From Daldinia sp. FL1419 (taxonomy: Eukaryota > Ascomycota > Sordariomycetes > Xylariales > Hypoxylaceae), in assembly GCA_025201765.1 (NCBI GenBank), contig MU623379.1, positions 186,001-250,000 on the forward strand: 64,000 nt of DNA, written 5' to 3'. Numbering within the stretch: the first letter of the stretch is position 1; the number at the start of each line of letters is the position of its first letter. Below the pieces are notes generated by a model that made no database searches, had not been told where the DNA came from, and worked only from the letters and a program-made list of their open reading frames with translations. Shown piece after piece: positions 11,934 through 23,525 of the stretch. Position numbers and translations under genes: made by a program.

Positions 11934-14474
11934 CTAACGCTGACTCTTGAGCCTTTCCTTTTCCCTAGCAATCTTCTTGAAGAAGGAATTCTGGGCTGGC
12001 TTCTTCTTGAGCGCTTTATTTGCGCCCTTCCTCTGTTCGATATAGGCCATATCCTTGCCACCACTAAGATCATCAAGCCCGCCGGCTGTACGTCTAATGC
12101 CCCTCCTTCTAGAGAAATTGAATACATCATCATTGGGGTCGTCAGCGTCCTTCTCAACCGACTTTTCCGTGTCGGTCACTATGGACGCGAGAAGTTCGCG
12201 GCGCTCCATTGGTGTTTTGAACACAAGCCCTTCCATGTTCTCCATTCCCGTAAGAGACGTAATGACCTTGAAAGAATATCCTTGGTCTACAAGGAAAGCC
12301 TGCCTTTTAGTCGAGTAGTACATCTCTGGTGTGTCCCTAGAGACTAATGAGTAAAAAAAGGCGTTAAATCCCTCGTCTGATCTCCGCTTCGCTCGGAGGA
12401 TACGGCCTAATCGCTGTGCTTCCTGACGACGAGAACCGTAATGCGAGGATATCTGGATGAGACATGTGGCCTCTGGAAGATCGAGAGATGTGTCGCCAAT
12501 CTTCGATAAGAATATAGTTTTGATTAAGGGGTTATGCATGAAATTCTCTAATACCATTGTTCGCTCGTTATTCGAGGTAGATCCGCAAATGAAGGCTTTA
12601 CCTAGGGCTAAGGCGATCCGTTTCAGTGCATACACGTTATCCGAAAAGACAATAATTTTGTCGCCTCGCCTCTCGTGATAGTCGATGAGAAATTGACAAG
12701 CCTGGATCTTTCGCGGGTTCATGACATACAAGTTCTGCTGGAGAGTTCTACTTTTTTCCTGCCTCATGAACTCGTCAAAAAACTCTGCTGTCATGGGACA
12801 CCAAACCTCAGCACATTGTACCTTGGCTATGTGACCTTGTTCCGATAGTTCCATCCAATTTGCCTCGTATAGCTTCGGGCCAATGAGGAAGTTCAAATCT
12901 GAAATCTTGTCGTCCTCTCGAAGTAGCGTAGCAGTTAGCCCGAGCTTTGCGTGGCTTTTAATCGAGTGTGAGACCTTCCGGAAAATATTAGCGGGTACGA
13001 CGTGAACCTCATCCAGCAACATCAGACCCCATTCCCGACTAGTCAGGAAGTCCATCATCTTCTGCGAATCATGAGCCCGCTTTTTTCCCGAATTCGTAAC
13101 CATGGGATATGTCGTAACGATAATACCGGTATTGCCGGGGAATCTCGATTTATGTTCTGAAGTGAACAAGGCAATATCATCAGGTCTAATATTAGACCAT
13201 TTCAAGAATTCATTCCGCCATTGGTTTGCTGACATTGTACTCGTGCAAAGAACGATGCAGCCTTTCTTGATTGTGCAAGCGGCAGTAATACCAACCAGTG
13301 TCTTGCCCGCACCACAGGGAAGGACGATGATGCCGCTCTTCGCCCGACCGTTACCAAACATCTTACTCAAGCTCTTCTCCTGATAACTTCGAATTTGTGT
13401 AGCTGGTCGTAAATCGATCTCGAGATTCGCATTTCGATCATCATTACGAAAATCGTACTCCTCTAACATGGGATATTGGATCTCTAAAGCACGCTTCTGG
13501 ACGGTTTCAATGGAATGATCGTATATCTCAAAGGCATGTACGGCCTCCTGATTATCGTCATCGTCATCTTCCCGCAGAGCGTCATAAGGATCTTGAGCTT
13601 GTGCCCCCTCAGCTACCTCCGGTTGCGCTTTTTCATCCTTCTTGAGTTGTGCTTGTTGTACTCCTGCGGCATTGGAGGTTCCGGGAATCACTAGACCACC
13701 CATAGACGGCGCGCTGACAACAGTATCCGTGCCTTTGACGCGGCAGGGTCCAATAATTTGGTCCTTTAGCAGTTTCTGTAGTACTTCCGGGTCTGTGCTT
13801 TCCACAAAATATTTCGTATCTTTAATAACTAGCTTTACTTTTCCATAGCTAGAAGCACAGCTACTGATAAAGCGTATTATAGATTCCGGGACGGGAGTCT
13901 TTGAAAATCGTTCGAGGGTGTTTATTATGTCTCGGGGTTGTAGCCCGACCGATACGGCGGCGTAAAGACTGTGGCTAGTAAGGGCATATTCATGGATGAA
14001 CGTCGGACGCGATAAAGGCTCGGCAACGGTTATAAGGAAATCTTTCGCTTGGTCGGCCAAGGGACTATAGTTTTCTAGGATGATTCGCCCTCGCTGAGGA
14101 TCAATCCATATAGGACGACTCTTAAAATCAGGTTTCAGAGGTAAGTATGAGAAATCCCGCTTCCCTCCTCCAAAGAATCGACTTGAAGTCCAATCTTCTT
14201 GATGCGCTGTGGTATTTTGGAACGTTGCGAGAGAGAAACGATCTACTACTTTCTGTAGCTGCTCCTCATTCTCGGCCGGTTCCTCCTCTAGAGAACTCAA
14301 GTCATCGTCGCTATCGATAGACCGAGGCGTCGAAGGACCGGGTGTTGAGGTGGTAGAGACCCTCCCCGATTTAGCAGGGCCTGTAACGTCTTGAGCAGTT
14401 CAGCATCATGATTTCATGGAACAATAAAAACAGCAGATGGACATACTTCCTGAAGCTTTTCTCTTCACTGGCAT
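11934..14474 (-). CDS. ssl2: TFIIH DNA helicase/translocase XPB (Ssl2/Rad25)
   Basis: Two exons: 14474-14447 and 14389-11934, 827 aa (yeast Ssl2 is about 840). The intron 14446-14390 starts GTATGT and ends CAAG; the N-terminus becomes MPVKRKASGNVTGPAKSG. XPB is the SF2 translocase of TFIIH. It opens promoters for RNA polymerase II and acts in nucleotide excision repair. Motifs in order: N-terminal XPB domain (SRPTFIHEYALTSHSLYAAV), Walker A LPCGAGKTLVGI, DEVH box (MLLDEVHVVP), motif III LGLTATLLRED carrying the XPB RED element, and motif VI RRQEAQRLGRILRAKR. An acidic stretch (EDDDDDN) separates the N-terminal domain from the helicase. It is divergent from PUS7, with a MITE-like element between them. 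Confidence 0.96.
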
Positions 14475-15481
14475 CTTGATGGTAAGTTTTGGGGTTAGAA
14501 TGTTAAAGAATGAGTGAAAGAAAGATGATTAAAGCAGACGCGAAAGAGGCAAAGTAAAGGTACGTAACTGCGTAGGTATTACCTAATGCCCCTAGCTAGC
14601 GCAACTATATTCTTACGTAAACCAATAGAAATACTTTCTGAAGTACTAACTACTAGCTACTGTACTAATGTACGAAGACTGGGGCCAAATGTCTTGCACA
14701 TAGTGTATAAGCTTGGCAAGGCACGTGCGAATTAAAAAAGGCCTTACGCAGTATTGCCTAAATTATAGTGGCTGATATTACTATAAATTTAATATCAAAC
14801 TACCTAGACTTAGTAGAGATAACTACCACTATTAAGATCTGAGTTTGGCAGGCAGCAGGTAGCTAATATAATGCGAGTAAAAAAGGAAAACGATTGCATA
14901 TAGTGTACCGAGCTTTGACCATGTGCAAGACTTTTGGCCCCAGCCTTCGTATGTACATATATGGTGCGTGCATGCAAGCCAGGCAAGTGGCTGAAGGGTG
15001 GGTGTTTTGCACCAACCGGAGAATTTTAGGGTATCCTAGCAAGAAAGTTTGAACTGGGAAGGGGGTGGACATGATCTACAGGTGGGGCTATTATTACCGC
15101 CTTCTATCTTCATATAGACCGCTTTTAATATTTAATTTTCTGCCGGTAAAAAAACTTCAGAATAATTCTAACTTAGACGAATTACCCCACCGAAAGCCTG
15201 CGCCTTCAAAACCTCGAGCATCGCAACTTTAGAAACGATTATAGGCTACATACCTCTTTTGTGTTATTAACCTAGGTATTTATCGTGATTCGCGAATTGA
15301 AGTTATCCGTGCCTCCATAAAGTCAATCTGCAACACTACCTAGGAACACATAGAAGTCCGCCTTGGTGATAAAAGTTGATTTATCCGTCACGATCGTGCT
15401 GTTTTGATGATCGAGGAATATTTATCCAATCCATTCAAGCGTATAGTTCTTTCGAGCCATACCTAGTAATACACTGGAGAA
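14475..15481. promoter_or_regulatory. Divergent promoter region XPB/PUS7, invaded by a MITE-like element
   Basis: 1,007 bp between the start codons of two divergent essential-type genes. The middle is occupied by the inverted-repeat element 14673-14949. The flanks are AT-rich, with partial CCTAGGTA copies near 15270 and 15340. The promoter role is inferred from gene orientation. Confidence 0.55.
14673..14949. mobile_element. MITE-like element, 277 bp, TA-flanked inverted repeats
   Basis: Left arm (from 14673) reads CGAAGACTGGGGCCAAATGT and continues with CTTGCACATAGTG. The reverse complement of the right end (14949 leftward) reads CGAAGGCTGGGGCCAAAAGT and continues with CTTGCACATGGTC. The arms stay similar for about 45 nt. 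Both ends abut TA (14671-14672 and 14950-14951), the target duplication of Tc1/mariner-type elements. There is no coding capacity. Size, ends and TA fit a non-autonomous MITE. The family cannot be named from one copy. Confidence 0.65.
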
Positions 15482-18400
15482 ATGGCGACCCATACTTCTA
15501 TGGCTCAAGGGAGCGATGCCGCAATGCGAAATTCCCTAGAACAACGTGTTGGTATCCTTCATTATGTATCGGAAAAGGAGCACAAATGGTATGGCCAAGT
15601 TCGCACAAGGTAAGTGATATATATTAGTTTTGGTCTTCGTCACAATGGCAGCTCGCTTGCCAGATTTAGTTCTAATTTTATTTGGCAGGTTTACGGATTT
15701 TCAAGTGCACGAAATCAGCAAGAATGGTGAAGTCGTTCATCTCCTTGACTTTCAGACAAACGCGAGAGAATTAGCAAAATCTGTGAGTCGGCTTTCCCGT
15801 ATATCGTACATGACGAAAGCATCTGAACCTCAAGATAGGCACCCCGTCAACCAACAGCAAAACCTCAAGCTTCGAGCCCGGCACAACCCGAAGATAGGAA
15901 ACCTACAACTAATACAATTAATGTCACTGCTACAAACGCTATAACATCTCAGCCGTCAACCAACTCGGAGCAACTTAAAGAGGAGGGCGATTCCATTGCT
16001 ATATCCCTATCGGACAAACAAGCCCTGATAGATCTCCTTGGCCAAAGCACTGCAGAAAATCTCATTGACTTGCACGAAAAGGCAAACGAAAGCACGAGAG
16101 CACAGCCTAAGACCTCTAATTCCGTGACAATTGCAGCCATAGCCGACAAAGCCCAAAGATCTCGAGTTCACTCGGTAAGTCTACTGGATACTCATCGGCG
16201 AGGAAAACTAATTTGCTTCAGGAAATCCGTCGCATATTCGACGGTAAACTTGACACGGCCACTGGCTCAGATGGCTCTATCAAGGCAACAGTCGTCAGCA
16301 AGGGTAATCAACAGCGGGGCAACCGTTCAAGAAATGATAGATCTAGAAACGAAAGGTCTAGAAACAACGGGCAGAATGGCGGCCAAGATCATGACGGCAA
16401 CTTCTTGCATTTCACGCTTTACAAGGAAAACCGAGATACTATGGACGCAATTGGCCAAATAGCCCGCTTCTTAAACCTCAAGCCTGCCTTCTTTGGCATC
16501 GCGGGCACTAAAGATCGTCGCGCGGTGACTACGCAGCGAGTCAGTATCCGAAGACGAAATCCCCAGTCACTAGTTTCGCTTAACAATGACAAGATATGGG
16601 GCGTGAAACTCGGAGATTTCAAGTTCGAGCAGCATCCGATCCATCTAGGGCATCATAGTGGGAATGAGTTTGTAATTGTTCTAAAGAACTGCTACTTCAG
16701 TGGGACACAGGACTTCTCGTTTGAAAAGAGGCTCGACGTTGCAAATGTTACCGTAAAGTCGGCATTGGAACAGGTCACCCGAAATGGCTTTATTAATTAC
16801 TATGGTACCCAAAGATTCGGCACACATCGGATTGGTACTCAAGAGGTCGGCATGAAGATTCTAAACCGTGATTTTGAAGGGGCCGTAAAGGCTTTACTCT
16901 CTTTTGACCCTACTTTACTGGACATTTCCGACCTAAGCTCCGTCGAATCAATGCGCCGCGAGGATACCTATCGTGCACAGGCATGTTCGATATTTTCGAA
17001 GACTGGCAGATCACAAGATGCGCTTAAGTGTCTACCTAAAAGATGTCATGTTGAATCCTCATTGATGCGTCACCTTGATAAACAACCTAAAGATTTCCTT
17101 GGAGCTCTCCTTTCGATTAGCCGTGGAATGCGTACGATGTACGTTCATGCATACCAATCTCTGGTATGGAACTTCGCCGCAAGCAAACGCTGGGAACTAT
17201 TCGGTCTACAAGTAGCCAAGGGAGACTTGGTTCTTATCAATTCCGAGACATCTACCTCATTAGGGTCCCGCCAGAACGGAGACGACGAAGAGGATGTGAT
17301 CCACCTTATGGACGGAGGATCTATTACCGAGGATGCGCATGGGTTGAAGGCACACGCACTAACAGAAGAAGAAGCCAGTGGCGGGAAATATTCCATTTTT
17401 GACGTCGTATTGCCATCTCCGGGGTGGGACGTCGTATACCCGGATAATGAAATCGGTCAGTTCTACAGAGACTTCATGGCTAAGGAGGAAAATGGCGGAT
17501 TAGACCCCCAAAATATGCTCCGGCCACAGAAAGATTTTAGCCTTCCTGGATCCTACCGCAAGCTTATGGGCAAGTTCATTGGTACGCCGGACGCCTCCAT
17601 CCGAACTTATTCGAAAGATACGGACCAATTAGTACCGACTGATTTGGATCTCATACGAATTCGTAAAGCAAAAGAGGCAACAGGGCATGCTGGTAAACAA
17701 CTAGAGACACAAGGGCTAGCTTCAGGATGGAAAAGCTTTGCCGATAACGCACAGGACAGAGATCTCCAAGAAATCCAGGCCAAATCCGAGAGACGAAAAG
17801 CCGAAGAACCTTCCGATAGGCCAGAGACTCTAACAAGGGACACCTGGGTACAGACTTCAGTTAATGGAAGTAACAAACGAGTAAAAATTTCTACGCAAAC
17901 AGACGACATCAAAACAGAGGACGAGAATGTCGTACTGCAGACTTATGAAGATAAGATGCAGGTGGATGGGGACGAGGCTAACGAGCCGCGTGCAATCGAA
18001 AGGGTGCAGTCGACAGCCCAAGACGATAGAGATTCCGATCCCCTAATTGTCACCACCCTTACATCACAGGTGCGAACTGTTGCAAAGAGCGCCATTCAAC
18101 TAGTTATGGCGGCGCTAAGAGTGTTTACTGACAACATAATTACGAAGGCTTCCGAGACTACAACTACGCCTGAGATACAACCCAGAGAACGAGCGTCGGA
18201 ACCCGCAGTATACGAACCCAACAGCACCATTCTACGGAGCGAAGCAGGGAAGCCATTGGATGATAGCACAACCGAAATGCCTAGCCGTGCCGAGTCCTTA
18301 AACGACATCTGCACTAGCGAACACAAAGGGAACGAAGCGAGTCAATTAATCGACATTACTACTACTGACGAAAAGAAACTTGCAGTGATCCTTCGATTTG

Positions 18401-18483
18401 CACTAAACACTAGCCAGTACGCGACTATGGTTCTTCGAGAACTTCAAGGGGCGGTTCCCACGAATGCCGATACGCTTCTCTAG
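15482..18483 (+). CDS. pus7: Pseudouridine synthase PUS7 (TruD family)
   Basis: Four exons: 15482-15609, 15689-15782, 15839-16174, 16222-18483, 939 aa. Introns start GTAAGT, GTGAGT and GTAAGT and end GGCAG, GATAG and TTCAG. All phases close. PUS7 converts uridine to pseudouridine in tRNA, U2 snRNA and mRNA. Visible: an N-terminal segment (RFTDFQVHEISKNGEVVHL), the catalytic motif FGIAGTKDRRAVTTQRVSIR with the family's aspartate at about residue 284, and INYYGTQRFG. The canonical C-terminal strand ILRFALNTSQYATMVLREL comes only at the very end. It is separated from the rest of the catalytic domain by about 230 low-complexity, Thr/Glu/Lys-rich residues (roughly 665-895). An Arg/Asn repeat (RNDRSRNERSRNN) lies near residue 225. 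Confidence 0.93.
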
Positions 18484-19297
18484 TTACATGTTGTTCCTAT
18501 GCTTAGGCATGAAATTTATTAGGTATTAGCAGACGTGAAGACTCGGAGGCTTTCATCATTGTGTTATGTTTTGTGGTCCTTCGCCGGTAAGGTCTTGAAT
18601 TTTTATTAGTTACACTAACACGAGAACGGAAAGGCACAAAGTACCTAGCTATACGGTATCGATGTTGCGTTTTGCTATAGGTTTAGGGCGCTAAATCTCC
18701 GGTACGGCTCTGATGTAACAAGAAGTGAGCATAAAGCCCATGTCAATCTGGCATTATATGGAAGTTAGCTAAGATACCCAATTGCTACCAAACAAATCGA
18801 AATACGTTGAATGCTTACCTGTTATCGTATCGTAGACCTATCCTCGTGCTTTCATTCCCCTTAGAACGTATTGATATCACAAGGATATGTTGTCTTTGTG
18901 GGCATAAACTGACTTGCCTAACGCTTGAGAAGTTGGAAAGTACTAATTGGATATTTAGCAGGGGAGACTCCTTTAGGTTCTTTGTCCCACGGGTTACATG
19001 CCTAGGCAGTCTCGTCGTCCTTGAATGGCGACTTCCCTTTGTCAGGCGAAGGAACTAAGCGTTGTCCTTGTTTACGTGCCTCTCCCTACATGCATTATAT
19101 CAGTACCAAGTACAATGCCAAACTATTTTATTATTATTAAATCTCGTCTAACAACCTACGTTTTCCGCCCCTCGGGCTGCTCTGGGAATATTATTAGAGC
19201 CTACTATTGTTGCAAGCCATACGAAGCGCGTCGAAGCTGGGAGCTGGATAGTGTGAAATAGACAAAGTATACGCTACCTTATTGAATATACACTACG
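18484..19297. other. Intergenic region
   Basis: 814 bp between PUS7 and the SRA-YDG gene on the same strand. AT-rich, with two short plus-strand ORFs of no recognisable family. Nothing else seen. Confidence 0.6.
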
Positions 19298-20907
19298 ATG
19301 AGTATTCTCGAACGAGTTGGGCAGTATAATAGAAGTACCCGGCCTTCAGCAGACGGATCGAGACGGAAGGTGAAGCCGAAATCTGTCAGGATTAGCGATG
19401 ATGGACAAGACCTTTTTCTTTTTAGTAGGCAAAAGGATATTATGACCCAGGTAGCGCCACTCGAGAATCAATAGCGTAGTCTACTCGCTGCTCGTTTTGC
19501 TAATGGGGTATAGATCTTAAGTCCAAATGTTAAGCACTTCAGTTTAGACGGGGCTACTAGCATGCCATTTAGCAGGAGACCACCACCCCTAAGAGGTATT
19601 ATAACTCGAGAAAATACTATTCTGTTATAGACGTCCACTAACGAGAAATATTTTTAGCCCAATCCGCGTTTTCATTGGCATCTGTAGAGCGCGGTGAGCT
19701 GGACTGGGATAGAGTTGCTTTGCTAGAGCTATCAGATTCAGTCAGAGCGAACTTGAGGCACTACAAAAGTTTAGGACCCGACACTGAGAAACTATGTAGC
19801 TTCTTGGAGGCGGCTCTTAAAGATGAGGAACAACAATGGGGCCATCCGACACTAGATATCGAGACCATCGAGCACGCTCGACTAGACAAGTTATTAACTG
19901 AGATTTTACAGTTTGTAGAGAGGATGAAGGGCGTTCCTGATCCGTCGATGGTAACGAATGCGGTGACTAGCACACTCCCACTACGATTCCGCGTCATTAT
20001 ATCTCACGCTAAAAATTTATGGCGCGCATGGAGGCGCAGGTTCCGCGAGCAGTACTTCATGATGGATCAATATCGCTGCGCAGCGCTAGTCAAGGGCGGC
20101 CGGCTCAAGGATGTTTCGTTCAAAAGTACCTCCCTAGCATACGACTTGGGCAAGTGGCAGACGAAGGTGGGCGACCCGATGTCTGAGCTTGAAGGAAATC
20201 TGCAATTTGACCCCGGACAGTAAGTCTTATTCATTCCTCCCTTTGATTATCTAGTTTATTTCTCACCTCATGGAGCTGGTGGTTGAACATTACGTGCGCC
20301 GAGAGAGACGGTATGGTGGCTAGTTCACTAGAGACGCCGACGAAGGGACGGTACGGTATCACGACACTACCTCTACTCACCGGGCAGGAAGAATGGATAC
20401 GTGGGAATACATATAAATATGTTCGTCAAGGGAAGTCGGGAGACATGCATATCGCTCTGATATCCCAAGTCGGTCAACAGATCCGCGTCCTTCGAGGCTA
20501 TAAGCTCAGAAGCATACTAGCACCGCAGGCCGGTGTTCGTTACGATGGACTGTGAGTTGTGACAAACTATCTAGTAGTTGACAGAATACTAACCGATATA
20601 TCCACCAAAAAGCTTTACCATCAAGCAGTACGGGTGTAAGCTCGATACCGAGACGAATATCTACCGCCTGGAACTAACGCTCGAGCGCGTGGCGAACGAC
20701 AAGAAATCCTGGGAAGATATCGAAAGCGTACCACGACCCTCCCAACTAGACGACTGGAACCTGTACGAGAAACTCGAAGGCGACAAGGTCAAGCTCTTAC
20801 AGGGGGAATCGAGCTATCTAGAATGGAAGCTCGTACGTCAGGAAGAGCAGATCGATAGAGAGGACTGGAGGAGGGCACGCCTATTTAGAGCGTCGGTCGC
20901 ACAGTAG
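19298..20907 (+). CDS. SRA-YDG domain protein
   Basis: Five exons: 19298-19450, 19514-19595, 19658-20219, 20276-20551, 20613-20907, 455 aa. Introns start GTAGCG, GTATTA, GTAAGT, GTGAGT and end TATAG, TTTAG, GGAG, AAAG. Phases 0, 1, 2, 2 all match. The start MSILERVGQYNRS is the first ATG of an exon that joins in frame. The C-terminal half is an SRA-YDG domain: HWWLNITCAERDGM, a GMVASS segment, QIRVLRGYKLRSILAPQAG and the signature RYDGLFTIKQYG. SRA domains of UHRF1 and plant SUVH proteins bind methylated or hemimethylated DNA. The N-terminal half (about 19-250) is helical and lacks RING, PHD or SET motifs, so this is a stand-alone SRA protein. Methyl-DNA binding here is inferred from the family. 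The first two exons are the least certain part. Confidence 0.85.
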
Positions 20908-21114
20908 GGTTCAGGGGGCTGATTCTTGGGAATAGGGGTAAAGTTGGCAGATGCCACACGGAACCTAAGTCCTCCTATATATACGTTCTTCGATATCATC
21001 CGCTCTCCTATGTATTCCTATACTATACTAGATAGCTTTTTCCTATGAAACTGTACATGATAACCTAGGTACCTTAGTAGTAAGCTCCTCTAACTATACC
21101 TATAACTATTGAAC

Positions 21115-21162
21115 ATGGGATATGCTATTTATGGGATATGTTATTTATGGGATATATATGCA
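21115..21162. repeat. 16-bp tandem repeat, three degenerate copies
   Basis: Units ATGGGATATGCTATTT, ATGGGATATGTTATTT and a third diverged copy, adjoining in the 3' region of the SRA-YDG gene. Confidence 0.75.
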
Positions 21163-21242
21163 TATAGCGAGTCCGCCTCGGCAGCCGTCAATCAGCTGGA
21201 AGTGGACCGGCTAGGTAATAGCCCCTCGTTTTTTTACCTGCA

Positions 21243-21269
21243 CGTCAGTTTCGTCAGTTTCGTCAGTTT
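21243..21269. repeat. 9-bp tandem repeat (CGTCAGTTT)x3
   Basis: Three identical direct copies in the upstream or leader region of the parvulin gene. Confidence 0.8.
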
Positions 21270-21370
21270 CGATCAGATCTAACGTGGGGCTCTCTCATCA
21301 CTTTCATAGCTCATCGATCCGCTAATCAGCAGTAACGGCAACAATAACAACAACAAACAATATTGTCAAG

Positions 21371-21909
21371 ATGGGCGCAAAAAAGAAGGCCGACAATAAA
21401 TCGAATAATAAAAGCACCAACGACCAAGATGACAAAAAAGGTGGGAAAGTAAAAGGCGCTCAGTCTGTTGTGGTTCGCCATATCCTAGTAAGTTAGGGTT
21501 CTCGTCTACCCCCGTCCTGAAATATACGAATTGACACACAACTTTCAGTGCGAGAAGCATTCTAGGAAGGAAGAAGCGCTGGCCAAGATCATGGAGGACC
21601 CAACTTTGAGCAATTTCATCGCGGTGGCTAGGCAGTATAGTGAGGATAAAGCAAAACAAGGTGCGTTTAATCTAGTTAGTTATCTTCTCAACTTTTAATT
21701 TGAGTACCTATTTTTCTGGGCTACTTCAGTCGAAGACTAACTCGAAAATCATAGGTGGTCTCCTTGGTGTACAGCGGAAAGGGTCGCTACAACCCGAATT
21801 TGAAGAGGTCGCCTTTGCGCTCCCGGAAAGCAAAGGCAGCGTTCTTAATATCGGAGAAGCGAAGACGGCGTTCGGATATCATCTTATCGTAGTAGAGGAG
21901 CGCAAATAG
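21371..21909 (+). CDS. Parvulin-type peptidyl-prolyl isomerase, PIN4/Par14 class
   Basis: Three exons: 21371-21487, 21549-21660, 21755-21909, 127 aa. Introns start GTAAGT and GTGCGT and end TCAG and ATAG. The joins give VVRHILCEKHSRKEEAL and DKAKQGGLLGVQRKGSL. The enzyme isomerises Xaa-Pro bonds. Par14-class proteins are linked to pre-ribosome maturation and chromatin in other eukaryotes. Visible: a basic, Lys/Asn/Asp-rich N-terminal tail (AKKKADNKSNNK) instead of the WW domain of Pin1/Ess1, then one parvulin domain with VRHIL, FIAVARQYSED, FEEVAFAL and the closing IGEAKTAFGYHLIVVEER. The missing WW domain and phosphate-binding loop place it with PIN4, not Ess1. Confidence 0.93.
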
Positions 21910-22148
21910 GCCCAGTTTCATAATGACAGCAATGCAGCTTCACGCGTGAGAAAAGAGGCTAGGCAGCCGAGATTGGTAATGCAAGTTTTCCTTGATTCCT
22001 TATGCAGTATGGACCCCCTAATTTTTATTCCAGCATCTATGCCGGATGGTCAAGCCGTTAGAGTACATGCCAAGGGCTCACGACGATGGCTTGAAAATCA
22101 TTCCGTCCCACTGTCTAATATCCCCGCACAACGCCCGTGATGAATTCC

Positions 22149-22791
22149 TTACTGCTCGGTCTGGAAGTAGTTAAGGAGGATGGATCGCTCAGTAGACTCC
22201 TCACCCCAGTCCTTAACAACCACGCAAGAGCAGTTCACTACCTTGCGCGCGTTGCCTTCTCGGTCTAGGACGCCTGTAGAGTATTCTAATTAGTTTCAAG
22301 TTTCTTAGCCCCCTAGCCTCAAATAACACTTACAGAGACCTGCCCACTCGCCCAATTGCTTTCCGTCGGGGACCTTGATCAGGGGGATCTTGTGCTCGGA
22401 GCAGAGAGCAATGACGAGCTTCTTATAAGCCTCCTCCTCGCAGGACTCGTTTAGGACACACATGTGGGCTTGTCGTCGGTCGAGGGCCTTGGATGCTTCA
22501 CGGAGACCTCGGGCAAGACCGTCGTGCATAAGTGCGAGCTTCAAGACACCCTTAAGGGCGTCCAGAACGGACATCTGGCCCTTGGAGGCATCGGCGGAGA
22601 CCTCAACCTCCTCGGGGACTTCGGGTACGTTGTTCTCTTCTACGTCCGACTAAACTCGAAGGATAATTGTCAGTAAATTACTTGCGCGCACATAATTGTG
22701 ACTTTGAGCACAAGATACAAAGTAGTCGCATTTGAGTATCCCTGTCTCATTGTGCTCTTGCATAAAAAATAAAATATAAAAAACATACCAT
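22149..22791 (-). CDS. rps12: Small-subunit ribosomal protein eS12
   Basis: Three exons: 22791-22789, 22649-22334, 22273-22149, 147 aa. The first coding exon is the ATG alone, followed at once by a GTATGT intron (22788-22650, 139 nt). The second intron 22333-22274 starts GTAAGT and ends TACAG. The protein begins M-SDVEENNVPEVPEEVEVS. Family segments: DALKGVLKLALMHDGLARGL, REASKALDRRQAHMCVLNES, HKIPLIKVPDGKQLGEWAGL and CVLDREGNARKVVNCSCVVV. eS12 is in the head of the 40S subunit. It ends 239 bp from the convergent parvulin gene and shares a 734-bp upstream region with uS8. Confidence 0.95.
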
Positions 22792-23525
22792 CTTGAATTT
22801 TTGACACCGGTGCGATCCTCGAAGAGTGGTTTGGTGTGTAGAGATGTGAAGGTGAAATTGGTGGGTGGGTTGCGGTCGTGCGAAATTCTGGGATTGTTTC
22901 AAATCGCCAAATGGAAATAGAGTGTATCAATTGAGGCTTGAAGGTGCAGCGGGGGGGTAGTTTGGTTGTGTATCGCTTAGGGTTAGTCTGCCGAAATTTA
23001 CCCCATTGGTTGAAATTGCCCAAGCTCAACCTGCTCACCACAATTTTTACACTGAAGGAGAAAAAAAAAAAAAAAAGAAACGAAATCGGTCTAAGCCGAC
23101 CGCCAACCATCCCTCTACCTTTTTTTTTCTACCTCCACTCCGTTCAACTTCAACCAATTTCCTGCACGACAAGCACAAACCCGAGCGTCAACCAATTTCC
23201 CTTCGCTCAAGAGGTATGTTATAAACCAAAATAATCTGCCATGCCGTAGATTAAAGGCATTTCATCCCCCAATGCGCCCTTCAAGAAGCCGGGGGAGAGC
23301 AATCAGAGACCTTGCTGCCGGTCTTCGCATCACGATGGACTAGTCGGGGTCTCTGATACGCTTCTCCTCTCCAGTACTGAGCGGGCAGAACCCTCCCCAA
23401 AAGTGGCACATTGGGGGAGGGCACTCTCCATGCTCTTGGCTTTTGAAGGCTAACCAAATACCCATTTACCAACAGATACCTCACGTCCTTTTTCAACGAT
23501 TTGAGAATCTCGCAATACCGCCAAA
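22792..23525. promoter_or_regulatory. Bidirectional ribosomal-protein promoter (eS12/uS8)
   Basis: 734 bp between divergent ribosomal protein starts. Includes an A-rich tract at about 23060-23077 and pyrimidine tracts on both sides. On the uS8 side a likely 5'UTR intron runs 23214-23475 (donor GTATGT after CAAGAG, acceptor CCAACAG), about 50 nt before the start codon. UTR introns are common in fungal ribosomal genes; this one needs RNA support. Confidence 0.6.

Larger units (their letters stand above)
20908..21370. promoter_or_regulatory. Upstream region of the parvulin gene with two short tandem repeats
   Basis: 463 bp. It contains three 16-bp copies of ATGGGATATGCTATTT (21115-21162, degenerate) and three perfect copies of CGTCAGTTT (21243-21269) about 100 bp before the parvulin start codon. 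The second array is followed by CGATCAGATC. A regulatory role is possible but not shown. Confidence 0.5.
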
